A stretch of 63,148 nt of DNA from an uncultured Oscillibacter sp. (GTDB lineage: Bacteria > Bacillota > Clostridia > Oscillospirales > Oscillospiraceae), in NCBI GenBank assembly GCA_900770295.1, contig CAAGJQ010000123.1, positions 1 to 63,148 on the forward strand. The letters are read 5' to 3'. Positions within the stretch are counted from its first letter, which is position 1; each line of letters begins with the position of its first letter. The notes beneath the pieces are model-generated. The model saw only the letters and a list, made by a program, of their open reading frames with translations, was not told where the DNA came from and did not search any database. Shown here in pieces: positions 1 through 7,286 of this stretch. The translations under genes were made by a program, and so were the position numbers.

Positions 1-1919
1 ATATGCTGGCGGACCATCCCTTCCTGCCCAAGACCTCCCGCCTGCTGCTGGCGGACTATGTCACCATGGACTCCGGTACCGGCTGCGTCCACACCGCTCC
101 CGGCTTTGGCGCCGACGACTACCAGACCTGCAAGCGTTACGGCATGGACATGGTGGTGCCCGTGGATGACCAGGGCCGCCACACCGACTACGCCGGCAAG
201 TACGCCGGCATGACCACCGACGAATCCAACCCCGTCATTCTGGCGGATATGAAGGAGAGCGGCGCCCTGTTCGCCCAGGAGGACATCGTCCACAGCTATC
301 CCCACTGCTGGCGCTGCAAGGGCCCCATCATCTTCCGGGCCACTCCCCAGTGGTTCTGCTCCGTGGAGTCCTTCAAGGACGAGGCCTGCGCCGCCTGCGA
401 CGATGTGCGCTGGGTGCCCGGCTGGGGCATTGACCGCATGAAGTCCATGATCCGCGAGCGCACCGACTGGTGCATCTCCCGCCAGCGCAAGTGGGGCCTG
501 CCCATCCCCGTGGTGTACTGCAAGGACTGCGGCAAGCCCATCTGCACCGACGAGACCATCGCCGCCATCTCCGCCCTGTTTGAGAAGGAGGGCTCCAACG
601 CCTGGTTCTCCAAGGAGGCCGCCGAAATCCTGCCCGAGGGCTTTACCTGCCCCCACTGCGGCGGCAGCACCGGCTTTGAGAAGGAGACCGACACCCTGGA
701 CGGCTGGTTCGACTCCGGCTCCACCCACTTCGCCGCCATGAAGCGGGACCAGGGCTTCTGGCCCGCCACCATGTATATGGAGGGCCTGGACCAGTACCGC
801 GGCTGGTTCCAGTCCGCGCTGCTGACCGCCGTCGGCGCCTTCGGTCAGGGCGCTCCCTTCAAGGAGTGCGTCACCCACGGCTGGACCGTGGACGGCGAGG
901 GCAAGGCCATGCACAAGTCCCTGGGCAACGGCATGGACCCCGCCGAGATCTTCGACAAGTACGGCGCCGACATGCTTCGCCTGTGGGCCGCTTCCGCCGA
1001 CTATCACGCCGACATGCGCTGCTCCGATGCCATCTTCAAGCAGCTCTCCCAGAACTACCTGAAGTTCCGCAACACCGCCCGGTACTGCCTGGGCAACCTG
1101 GACGGCTTCAACGCCGATGACCTGGTGCCCGCCGCCGAGATGGAGGAGCTGGACCGCTGGGCCGTCACCCGCCTGAACGACCTCATTGAAAAGTGCTTCG
1201 CCGCCTATGACGAGTACGAGTTCAACGCCGTCACCCACGCTGTCAACGACTTCTGCGTGGTGGACATGTCCAACTTCTATCTGGATATCATCAAGGACCG
1301 CCTGTACTGCGAGGAGAAGGACGGCGCCAAGCGCCGCAGCGCCCAGACCGCCCTGTTCCTGATCCTGGATACCATGACCAAGATCATGGCGCCCATCCTG
1401 GCCTTCACCTGCGACGAGATCTGGCAGGCCATGCCTCACCGCGCCAGCGACGATGCCCGCAACGTGGTGTTCAACGAGATGAACAAGCCCTTCGCGGACT
1501 ACGCGCTGGACGAAACGTCCATGGAGAAGTGGGCTGTGGTGGAGAGCCTGCGGGACGACGTGAACGCCGTTCTGGAGACCGCCCGCGCCCAGAAGAAGAT
1601 CGGCAAGGCCCTGGAGGCCCATGTGGCCCTCCACGCCGGCGACGATGCCGCCGCCTCCGCGCTGATGCAGGTCATGGGCCTGAACCTGGCAGAGCTGTTC
1701 ATCGTCTCCGACTGCACCGTGTCCAACGCCGATCCCGCAGAGGGCTCCGTGGTGGGTCAGGGCACCGCGTTCCCCGGCCTGACCGTGGAGGTCAGCGAGG
1801 CCAAGGGCGAGAAGTGCGAGCGCTGCTGGATGCACTCCACCCAGGTGGGCCAGGATGCCAACCATCCCACCCTGTGCCCCCGCTGCGCCGCCGTTGTGGC
1901 AAAGCTGCCCCAGTTCTGA
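1..1919 (+). CDS. ileS: Isoleucyl-tRNA synthetase, C-terminal part (5' end outside window)
   Basis: Charges tRNA-Ile in the cytoplasm. The reading frame is open from the window edge, so the N-terminal HIGH-motif region is missing and about 638 residues are present. Visible parts are the end of the editing (CP1) region, the WCISRQRKWGLPIP stretch typical of class Ia Ile/Val/Leu enzymes, the DGWFDSGSTH segment, the class I signature in the variant form KAMHKSLGN instead of KMSKS, the anticodon-binding helical domain, and a C-terminal zinc finger with CERCW and CPRC cysteine pairs. The zinc finger and the tryptophan-rich catalytic segments make IleRS much more likely than ValRS or LeuRS. The gene ends just before a strong terminator. 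Confidence 0.97.
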   Translation, partial: MLADHPFLPKTSRLLLADYVTMDSGTGCVHTAPGFGADDYQTCKRYGMDMVVPVDDQGRHTDYAGKYAGMTTDESNPVILADMKESGALFAQEDIVHSYPHCWRCKGPIIFRATPQWFCSVESFKDEACAACDDVRWVPGWGIDRMKSMIRERTDWCISRQRKWGLPIPVVYCKDCGKPICTDETIAAISALFEKEGSNAWFSKEAAEILPEGFTCPHCGGSTGFEKETDTLDGWFDSGSTHFAAMKRDQGFWPATMYMEGLDQYRGWFQSALLTAVGAFGQGAPFKECVTHGWTVDGEGKAMHKSLGNGMDPAEIFDKYGADMLRLWAASADYHADMRCSDAIFKQLSQNYLKFRNTARYCLGNLDGFNADDLVPAAEMEELDRWAVTRLNDLIEKCFAAYDEYEFNAVTHAVNDFCVVDMSNFYLDIIKDRLYCEEKDGAKRRSAQTALFLILDTMTKIMAPILAFTCDEIWQAMPHRASDDARNVVFNEMNKPFADYALDETSMEKWAVVESLRDDVNAVLETARAQKKIGKALEAHVALHAGDDAAASALMQVMGLNLAELFIVSDCTVSNADPAEGSVVGQGTAFPGLTVEVSEAKGEKCERCWMHSTQVGQDANHPTLCPRCAAVVAKLPQF

Positions 1920-1930
1920 AAAAATCAATA

Positions 1931-1962
1931 AAAGCCCGGAAGCTGATGCTTCCGGGCTTTTT
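1931..1962 (+). terminator. Rho-independent terminator of ileS
   Basis: AAAGCCCGGAAGC pairs with GCTTCCGGGCTTT around a TGAT loop and runs into a T tract. It lies 12 nt after the ileS stop codon and separates ileS from lspA. Confidence 0.9.
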
Positions 1963-2021
1963 CCTGTCGATCGGCGTGAGCCCCGCCTGCAAAGCCGTGC
2001 GCCGCTTTGCGCTCTGCACAG

Positions 2022-2050
2022 TTGCATTTCCCCGGAAAACCGTGTAAACT
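2022..2050 (+). promoter_or_regulatory. Probable sigma-A promoter of lspA-rluD
   Basis: TTGCAT (2022-2027), a 17-nt spacer and TAAACT (2045-2050), 35 nt upstream of the lspA start. Its position between the ileS terminator and lspA supports it. Confidence 0.6.
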
Positions 2051-2085
2051 AAGACGGAATCTCGAACGCTGGAGGGAGCCTTCCT

Positions 2086-2586
2086 ATGTTATACGCCGTT
2101 TTTTTCGTTCTGGCCCTGGCCCTGCTGGCTCTGGACCAGTGGGTCAAGCACTGGATCACGGTCAACCTGCCCCTGGGAGAGGCCATGCCGTTTTTGCCCG
2201 GCTTCATGGAGCTGCGGACTGTCCACAACTACGGCGCCGCCTGGTCCAGTTTCTCCGGGATGCGCTGGGTGCTGGTGGCCGTCACCAGCTGCATCGTTCT
2301 GGCGGTGGCCTTCGCCCTGGTCCGCCGCATCGTCCGCCATCCCTTTGGCGTGGCCGCCTGCTTTTTGATCATCTCAGGCGGCCTGGGCAACATCATCGAC
2401 CGGGTGCGCCAGGGCTACGTGGTGGACATGTTCAACTTCCTGTTCATGGACTACCCCGTGTTCAATGTGGCGGATATCTGCGTGGTCTGCGGCTGCATCA
2501 TGGGCGCCGTCTACTACCTGTGGCTCTACGAAAAATACGACAAAAAGGACAAAAAGCATGGAGATACAGACGCTCCAACCGAATAA
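2086..2586 (+). CDS. lspA: Lipoprotein signal peptidase (signal peptidase II)
   Basis: Membrane aspartyl protease that removes the signal peptide of prolipoproteins after diacylglyceryl modification. The 166-residue length is normal for the family. Four hydrophobic segments are visible. The two catalytic aspartates lie in GNIIDRV (Asp105) and FNVAD (Asp130), and the VHNYGAA segment (normally NxGAAF-like) is also present. A GGAGGG ribosome site precedes the ATG. The 3' end overlaps the start of rluD by 29 nt, the usual lspA-rluD pairing of Firmicutes. Likely substrates in this window include the two lipoproteins at 26.2-28.6 kb and the ThiY-like protein at 37.2 kb. Confidence 0.95.
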   Translation: MLYAVFFVLALALLALDQWVKHWITVNLPLGEAMPFLPGFMELRTVHNYGAAWSSFSGMRWVLVAVTSCIVLAVAFALVRRIVRHPFGVAACFLIISGGLGNIIDRVRQGYVVDMFNFLFMDYPVFNVADICVVCGCIMGAVYYLWLYEKYDKKDKKHGDTDAPTE

Positions 2587-3475
2587 GGAGGACGCCGGAC
2601 AGCGGGTGGACGCCTGGCTGGCCGCCCATCTGGAGGACCTCACCCGCTCCGCCGCGGCGCGCCTGCTGGAGGAGGGGCGTGTCACCTGCGCCGGAAAGAC
2701 CCTGGCCAAGAACTACAAGCTCACCGGCGGAGAGACGCTGGAGGTCGCCCTGCCGGACCCTGAGCCGGTGGACGTGGCGCCTCAGGACATTCCGCTGGAT
2801 ATCGTTTATGAGGACAGCGACGTCATCGTGGTGAACAAGCCCAAGGGGCTGGTGGTCCACCCGGCCCCCGGCCACCCCGACGGCACCCTGGTGAACGCCC
2901 TGCTGTACCACTGCGGCGACTCCCTCTCCGGCATCGGCGGGGAGCTGCGGCCCGGCATCGTCCACCGTATCGACCGGGATACCTCCGGCCTCATCATCGC
3001 GGCGAAAAACGACTTCGCCCATCAAAAGCTGGCGGCCCAGCTCCAGGACCACACCCTGGCCCGGGTCTATGAGTGCGTGGTGGTGGGCAATCTGAAAGAG
3101 GACAGCGGCACCGTGGACGCCCCCATCGGGCGGCATCCTGTGGACCGAAAGAAGATGGCGGTGGTAGCCAATGGCCGTCCCGCTGTGACACACTGGCGGG
3201 TGCTGGATCGGTTCCAGGGGTTTACCCATGTGGAGTGCCGGCTGGAGACCGGCCGGACCCATCAGATCCGGGTCCACATGGCCCATATCGGCCACCCGAT
3301 TCTGGGGGACACGGTCTACGGCAGCAAAAAGCCCGTCCCCGGCCTCCAGGGCCAGTGCCTCCATGCGGTGGGCCTGCGGTTCATTCACCCCCGGACGGGA
3401 GAGATGGTGGAGCTGCACTGCGAACTGCCGGAGGAGTTTCAGGCGCAGCTGCGCAGACTGGCGGCAAAACGCTGA
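2558..3475 (+). CDS. rluD: RluD-family 23S rRNA pseudouridine synthase
   Basis: Isomerises uridine to pseudouridine in RNA, most likely 23S rRNA. An N-terminal S4 RNA-binding domain (about residues 10-75) precedes the catalytic RluA-type domain. The catalytic aspartate is Asp139 in HRIDRDTSGL. The C-terminal ETGRTHQIRVHMAHIGHPI block is typical of the family. The frame is open further upstream, but the ATG at 2558 gives the normal start of the S4 domain and a 305-residue protein; the longer version would only read lspA out of frame. The start lies inside the end of lspA, so translation is probably coupled. The exact target position in rRNA cannot be read from sequence. Confidence 0.92.
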   Translation: MEIQTLQPNKEDAGQRVDAWLAAHLEDLTRSAAARLLEEGRVTCAGKTLAKNYKLTGGETLEVALPDPEPVDVAPQDIPLDIVYEDSDVIVVNKPKGLVVHPAPGHPDGTLVNALLYHCGDSLSGIGGELRPGIVHRIDRDTSGLIIAAKNDFAHQKLAAQLQDHTLARVYECVVVGNLKEDSGTVDAPIGRHPVDRKKMAVVANGRPAVTHWRVLDRFQGFTHVECRLETGRTHQIRVHMAHIGHPILGDTVYGSKKPVPGLQGQCLHAVGLRFIHPRTGEMVELHCELPEEFQAQLRRLAAKR

Positions 3476-3489
3476 ATATGGACGGTAGA

Positions 3490-3532
3490 GACCGGCGGAA
3501 AGCCCTGTGAAAGGGGAATTCCGCCGGTTTCA
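3490..3532 (+). terminator. Probable terminator after rluD
   Basis: ACCGGCGGAA pairs with TTCCGCCGGT, with an internal CCCT/AGGG pairing in the loop, followed by a short T/A-rich tail. It lies 15 nt downstream of the rluD stop. The T tract is weak. Confidence 0.6.
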
Positions 3533-3624
3533 AATTAAAACGATATGAGAATATTCTCTAAAAAAAGTGAAAATATGCACAAAAAGCAAACGATTACTTA
3601 ACACAAATATGAGAAAGTTAGGCG

Positions 3625-3653
3625 TTGACGCTGCCCGTGGAGGCTGATAGAAT
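3625..3653 (+). promoter_or_regulatory. Sigma-A promoter of the HPr-like gene
   Basis: TTGACG (3625-3630), a 17-nt spacer, TAGAAT (3648-3653). It sits about 60 nt upstream of the ATG at 3712, after an AT-rich stretch and the rluD terminator. Confidence 0.75.
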
Positions 3654-3711
3654 ATGGGCCGATCTCAGGGGTGCTCGAGCATCCCGGCAAGCACAGAAAG
3701 GAACATGCGAT

Positions 3712-3933
3712 ATGACGAAAACGATTGATATAAAGAGCAGGGAACAGGTGGAGAAGATCAGCGAGCTGGCCAGCCAGGCGCCCTACGGTGTGTGGCTGAG
3801 CAATGGTGCGGTGATGCTGGATGCCCGGTCTCTGCTGGGCCTGTTCGCCCTGGTGGGCAAGCGGGCCAGTGTCGTGGTCGGCGACCACGTGAATCCGGAG
3901 GCATTCGGCCATTTGGTGGACCAGATGCAGTAA
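3712..3933 (+). CDS. HPr-like (Crh-like) small protein without the PTS histidine
   Basis: A 73-residue protein with the length and secondary-structure order of HPr phosphocarriers. The ARSLLGLFAL segment matches the SIMGVMSL helix of HPr, so Ser40 aligns with the regulatory serine (Ser46) that HPr kinase phosphorylates in Gram-positive bacteria. The HARPA active-site motif with His15 is absent; the matching region reads REQVEKIS. This is the same pattern as Bacillus Crh, which cannot carry phosphate in the sugar transport chain but works with CcpA. A regulatory role is inferred; a divergent orphan HPr domain is the alternative. The upstream frame is open, but ATG 3712 follows an AAAGGAAC ribosome site and gives the family-length protein. 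Own promoter and own terminator. Confidence 0.75.
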   Translation: MTKTIDIKSREQVEKISELASQAPYGVWLSNGAVMLDARSLLGLFALVGKRASVVVGDHVNPEAFGHLVDQMQ

Positions 3934-3937
3934 ACCG

Positions 3938-3978
3938 CAGAGAAGGGGCTGCCGCGAAAGCGGCGGCCCCTTCTCTGT
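3938..3978 (+). terminator. Strong hairpin terminator after the HPr-like gene
   Basis: AGAGAAGGGGCTGCCGC and GCGGCGGCCCCTTCTCT pair around a GAAA tetraloop, starting 5 nt after the stop codon. The T tract is short. Confidence 0.8.
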
Positions 3979-4018
3979 TATCCGGCACTTTTCACGCAAA
4001 GACCCATGGTTTTCCGCC

Positions 4019-4047
4019 TTGTGCTTTCCGGGCTTTCGTGATATGAT
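4019..4047 (+). promoter_or_regulatory. Extended -10 promoter of miaB
   Basis: TTGTGC (4019-4024), a 17-nt spacer and TATGAT (4042-4047), with TG one base upstream of the -10 box (TGATATGAT). It is 37 nt before the TTG start codon of miaB. Confidence 0.7.
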
Positions 4048-4083
4048 ATTTCAGTTAAAGTATCTGTATTCGGAGGAACAACT

Positions 4084-5496
4084 TTGGAACGAAACAATGT
4101 ACTGGTCCCGGAGGCGGACCTTGCCCGCCAGCGGGAATTTGAGGAGAAGATCAAAGCGATGTTCACTGCCCGGGAGGCCCATCCCGTGGCCTGTGTGGAC
4201 ACCTTTGGCTGCCAGCAGAACGTGGCCGACGGCCAGAAGCTGATGGGGATGCTGGCCGCCTGCGGCTTCACCTTCACGGACAAGCCCGCCGAGGCCGACC
4301 TGGTCATCCTGAACACCTGCGCCGTCCGGGAGCACGCCGAGGACCGGGTGTTCGGCAATCTGGGCGCCCTGACCCACGCGAAAAAGGAAAACCCGGAGAT
4401 GGTCATTGCCCTGTGCGGCTGCATGGCCCAGGAGAGCCGGGTGTCCGAACGCATCAAAAAATCCTATCCTCTGGTGAATCTGGTGTTCGGCCCTCACGCC
4501 CTGTGGAAGTTCCCGGAGCTTCTGTGGCGGGTCTATGAGAGCCGCAAGCGGGTGTTCTCCGTGGACGACGAACACGGCACCATCGCCGAGGGCATTCCCG
4601 TGGTGCGGGAGAAGGGCGTAAAGGCCTGGGTCTCCATCATGTACGGGTGCAACAACTTCTGCTCCTACTGCATCGTGCCCTACGTCCGGGGCCGGGAGCG
4701 GAGCCGGGACCCCCAGTGTGTGTTGCAGGAGGTCCGGGAGCTGGTGGAGGCCGGGTACAAGGACATCACCCTGCTGGGCCAGAACGTCAACTCCTACGGC
4801 AACGACCTGAATCTCGGCTATGACTTCGCGGACCTGCTGGCGGACATCGACAAGATCCCCGGCGAGTATCTGATCCGCTTCATGTCCAGCCACCCCAAGG
4901 ACGCCACGAAGAAACTGTTCGACACCATGGCCCGGTGTGAGCACGTTGCCAAGCAGCTCCACCTGCCCTTCCAGTCCGGCAACGACCGGGTTTTGCGCGA
5001 GATGAACCGGCGCTACACCCGGCAGCAGTATCTGGACCTGGTGAACTACGCGAAATCCGTCATGCCCGGCCTGGTGCTGACCTCCGACGTCATCATCGGC
5101 TTCCCCGGCGAGACGGAATCGGAGGCCATGGACACCGTGTCCCTGGTGCAGGAGGTGGGCTTCGACGCCCTGTTCACCTTCATTTACAGCCCCCGCCCCG
5201 GCACCAAGGCGGCGGCCATGCCGGACCCCGCCCCCCGGGAGGAGAAGCAGAAGTGGTTCGATAAGCTCCTGGAGGTCCAGAACGCCATGTCCGCCAGACT
5301 TCACGCCGCGTATGTGGGAAAGACCGTCCGGGTGCTGGTGGACGGTGAGAGCGACGACGCGGACTTCCCCCTGGCCTCCCGCACGGAGGGCAACCGCCTG
5401 GTGCGGCTCAAGGGGGACAAGAGACTGATCGGCCGGTTCATCGACGTGAAGGTCACGGACAGCAACACCTGGGCGCTGTACGGCGAACCGGTCTAA
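4084..5496 (+). CDS. miaB: tRNA-i6A37 methylthiotransferase MiaB
   Basis: Radical-SAM enzyme that adds a methylthio group to i6A37 of tRNAs reading UNN codons; the i6A substrate is made by MiaA, encoded at 15.0 kb. Domains in order: N-terminal UPF0004 domain with three cluster-binding cysteines (CFGCQQN, NTCAVRE, CGCMAQ), radical-SAM core with CNNFCSYC, and a C-terminal TRAM RNA-binding domain. The 470 residues are standard. The start is a TTG codon: CGGAGGAAC lies at the right distance upstream and no in-frame ATG gives a complete N-terminus. The stop codon overlaps the end of the convergent gene at 5493. Confidence 0.96.
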   Translation: MERNNVLVPEADLARQREFEEKIKAMFTAREAHPVACVDTFGCQQNVADGQKLMGMLAACGFTFTDKPAEADLVILNTCAVREHAEDRVFGNLGALTHAKKENPEMVIALCGCMAQESRVSERIKKSYPLVNLVFGPHALWKFPELLWRVYESRKRVFSVDDEHGTIAEGIPVVREKGVKAWVSIMYGCNNFCSYCIVPYVRGRERSRDPQCVLQEVRELVEAGYKDITLLGQNVNSYGNDLNLGYDFADLLADIDKIPGEYLIRFMSSHPKDATKKLFDTMARCEHVAKQLHLPFQSGNDRVLREMNRRYTRQQYLDLVNYAKSVMPGLVLTSDVIIGFPGETESEAMDTVSLVQEVGFDALFTFIYSPRPGTKAAAMPDPAPREEKQKWFDKLLEVQNAMSARLHAAYVGKTVRVLVDGESDDADFPLASRTEGNRLVRLKGDKRLIGRFIDVKVTDSNTWALYGEPV

Positions 5497-5744
5497 CGGT
5501 AGACCTCCCGGGCCAGACGGAAGGTCTCCAGAAAGAGCTGCTGAAACTCCAGGTCAACGAGGCCGTTGTATTCGTCCTCGTACTGGAGGTACAGCTCCTC
5601 CTGCTCCGGCGAGAACGTGCCGGACAGCCGCCGCAGGGCGGTTTCCGACCGGGCGGCCTGCGCGGCGTAGTCCCCCGGCAGCGGTGCCCTGGGCAGGCGC
5701 TCTTCTGTGAGATAGTGGTAGAGGGCGTCCAAATAATCGTCCAT
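5493..5744 (-). CDS. Small acidic protein of unknown function (DUF6809-like)
   Basis: An 83-residue, largely alpha-helical and acidic protein with no signal peptide or membrane segment. The layout (N-terminal LDALYHYL helix, a proline-rich turn, a central E-rich helix and a final aromatic helix) resembles small clostridial proteins grouped as DUF6809, but this assignment is from memory. The start ATG has GGAGGT upstream. Its promoter (TTGACA-17-TATTAT, minus strand) overlaps head-on the promoter of the XRE gene at 5834, so the two are probably regulated together. The stop codon overlaps the miaB stop. Function unknown. Confidence 0.7.
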   Translation of the reverse strand: MDDYLDALYHYLTEERLPRAPLPGDYAAQAARSETALRRLSGTFSPEQEELYLQYEDEYNGLVDLEFQQLFLETFRLAREVYR

Positions 5745-5764
5745 CGGGACCTCCTAAAACGACA

Positions 5765-5818
5765 TTGACATGAATGTTTGTGTGCGATTATAATATCACA
5801 CACGTTTGTGAGTGTCAA
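5765..5818. promoter_or_regulatory. Overlapping face-to-face promoter pair with inverted repeat
   Basis: Plus strand: TTGACA (5765-5770), 18 nt, TATAAT (5789-5794), serving the XRE gene at 5834. Minus strand: TTGACA (5818-5813), 17 nt, TATTAT (5795-5790), serving the 83-residue gene. The two -10 boxes lie on top of each other, so both promoters cannot be occupied at once. TGTGTG (5779-5784) and CACACA (5797-5802) form a dyad centred on the shared -10, and GTTTGTG occurs twice (5776 and 5804), a plausible binding site for the XRE protein. Confidence 0.75.
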
Positions 5819-5833
5819 TAGAAAGAGGCACAA

Positions 5834-6055
5834 ATGACTTTTTCTGAGCATCTTCTTCAGTTAAGAAAGACGAAAGGACTCAGTCAACCGGAGATTGCGG
5901 CGGCAGTCGGCATCAGTTGGCGGGGCTATCAGAATTATGAGCTGGGGTTGAGAGAACCCAAGATGTCCACGCTGATTGCCCTGGCGGACTTTTACAGCAT
6001 CTCTCTGGACGAGCTGGTCTGCCGGGAATGGCCGAAAGAGGAGGAGCATCCATGA
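5834..6055 (+). CDS. Small XRE-family HTH regulator (paralog 1)
   Basis: A 73-residue protein that is essentially one Cro/CI-type helix-turn-helix domain: FSEHLLQLRKTKGLSQ, EIAAAVGISWRGYQNYELG and a final helix ending LDELVCREW. No sensing domain is present, so it resembles an antirepressor-controlled or concentration-dependent repressor. The ATG follows AAGAGGC. Its last codons overlap the start of the MBL-fold gene (ATGA), so the two are co-translated. It is closely similar to the 66-residue protein at 6991 (same MTFSEHL start and LADFYxI helix), evidence of a local duplication. Likely binds the dyad in its own promoter. Confidence 0.88.
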   Translation: MTFSEHLLQLRKTKGLSQPEIAAAVGISWRGYQNYELGLREPKMSTLIALADFYSISLDELVCREWPKEEEHP

Positions 6056-6879
6056 AGATCGTCACCTTACTGGAAAATACCGCCTGTGATGCGGGGCTGT
6101 GCGCCGCCCACGGGCTGAGCCTGTACATCGAGACGCCGAAGCATAAGATTCTCTTTGACATGGGCCCGGACGCCAGCTTTCTCGACAACGCGAAAAAGCT
6201 GGGCGTGGACCTGAGCGCGGTGGATATCGGGGTGCTGTCCCATGGCCACTATGACCACGGCGGCGGTCTGCGGGCCTTCTGCGAGATCAACAGCCAGGCG
6301 GACATTTTCATCCACACCGACGCCTTCGGCGATTTTTACGCCGTGGAGGAGGGCAAGGAGCCCCGCTACATCGGCCTGAACCCGGAGCTGTGGAAGCTGG
6401 AGAGCCGCATCGTCCCCACGTCGGAGTTCGTGAAGCTGGACGATGAACTGATGCTCTTCTCCAACGAGCCGGAGGTGTTTCCCGCCCTGGCGGCCAGCGC
6501 CAAGCTGCGGATGGACACACCGGAGGGCCTGCGGCCCGACCCCTTCACCCATGAGCAGAACCTGCTGGTGACGGCCTGGGGCAAGTCCGTCCTGTTCGCG
6601 GGCTGCGCCCACCGGGGCATCGTCAACATCCTGGCGGGGGCAGAGACCTATCTGGGCCGCCGGCCCGACGTGACCTTCGGCGGCTTCCACTTCTTTGAGC
6701 TGGACCCGGCGGACCCCGGGAGCGGCGAGCTGATCGAGGCCACCGGCAAGGCTCTGCTGGAGGGGGAGACGGTGTACTATACCGGCCACTGCACCGGGGA
6801 GTACGCCTACAGAAAGCTCCATGACATTCTGGGCGGCCGCCTGCGCCGCATGACCGGCGGCAGCGTGGTGGAGATTTGA
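6052..6879 (+). CDS. Metallo-beta-lactamase-fold hydrolase (COG1237-like)
   Basis: A 275-residue cytoplasmic MBL-fold protein. The metal motif HGHYDHGGG is clear, as is a second conserved region GCAHRGIVNI and a C-terminal TGHCTGEYAYRKL segment. These match the family that contains archaeal 7,8-dihydropterin-6-methyl-aminobenzene-phosphate synthase-like enzymes (COG1237); in Firmicutes the substrate is unknown. The start at 6052 (GAGGAGG upstream) overlaps the XRE stop and gives the usual MKIVTLLENT N-terminus; an upstream in-frame ATG would only add 8 residues coming from the XRE gene. A minus-strand promoter 3' of the gene points into it. Confidence 0.88.
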   Translation: MKIVTLLENTACDAGLCAAHGLSLYIETPKHKILFDMGPDASFLDNAKKLGVDLSAVDIGVLSHGHYDHGGGLRAFCEINSQADIFIHTDAFGDFYAVEEGKEPRYIGLNPELWKLESRIVPTSEFVKLDDELMLFSNEPEVFPALAASAKLRMDTPEGLRPDPFTHEQNLLVTAWGKSVLFAGCAHRGIVNILAGAETYLGRRPDVTFGGFHFFELDPADPGSGELIEATGKALLEGETVYYTGHCTGEYAYRKLHDILGGRLRRMTGGSVVEI

Positions 6880-6908
6880 CTGGACGGAATTTTTTTCGAG
6901 AAAACAGA

Positions 6909-6969
6909 TTGACATGACCGAACGGTCGTTTTACGATTACATTATAATGCGCTCGTTTGGTCATGTCAA
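6909..6969. promoter_or_regulatory. Opposed promoters inside a near-perfect 20-bp inverted repeat
   Basis: Plus strand: TTGACA (6909-6914), 17 nt, TACGAT (6932-6937), directed to the XRE gene at 6991. Minus strand: TTGACA (6969-6964), 17 nt, TATAAT (6946-6941), directed into the 3' end of the MBL-fold gene. The first 20 bases of both promoters, read on their own strands, agree at 17 positions, and the outer 11 (TTGACATGACC) are identical. The repeat therefore covers both -35 boxes, as expected of an operator for the adjacent regulator. Confidence 0.75.
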
Positions 6970-6990
6970 GAGGCGGAGGTTTTTTTTGAT

Positions 6991-7191
6991 ATGACTTTTT
7001 CCGAGCATCTTTCCGCGCTGAGGAAAGAGAGAGGACTTCTGCAAAAGGATGTGGCCGAAGCCATTGGGACCGCCGTGCGCGTTTATCAGCGCTATGAGTA
7101 CGGAGAGCGGGAGCCGACGCTCTCCACCCTGGTGGCCCTGGCGGACTTTTACGACATCACGGTGGATGAGCTGATCTGCCGCAGGCGGTAG
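6991..7191 (+). CDS. Small XRE-family HTH regulator (paralog 2)
   Basis: A 66-residue single-domain Cro/CI-type HTH protein: MTFSEHLSALRKERG, then KDVAEAIGTAVRVYQRYEYGE and the final helix VDELICRRR. It shares its start, spacing and third-helix region with the regulator at 5834, so the two are paralogs. The ribosome site GGCGGAGG is followed by a run of eight T and then GATATG, giving a long spacing of about 11 nt that may lower translation. It probably binds the inverted repeat at 6909-6969. It is followed by mutS after about 95 nt without a clear terminator, so mutS may be read through from this promoter. Confidence 0.85.
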   Translation: MTFSEHLSALRKERGLLQKDVAEAIGTAVRVYQRYEYGEREPTLSTLVALADFYDITVDELICRRR

Positions 7192-7286
7192 AGCGTTTCC
7201 GGCCCGAGGCCGGGAACCCCGTCCCGCCCTCGGACGGGCAACTTACATATTTGACTTCAACACAGAAAGACAACGAGGTGAACCTC

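Noticed and set aside
6909..6948. A plus-strand promoter made of TTGACA 6909 and TATAAT 6943
   Set aside because: The spacer would be 28 nt. The plus-strand -10 is better placed at 6932-6937 (TACGAT); the TATAAT belongs to the minus-strand promoter.
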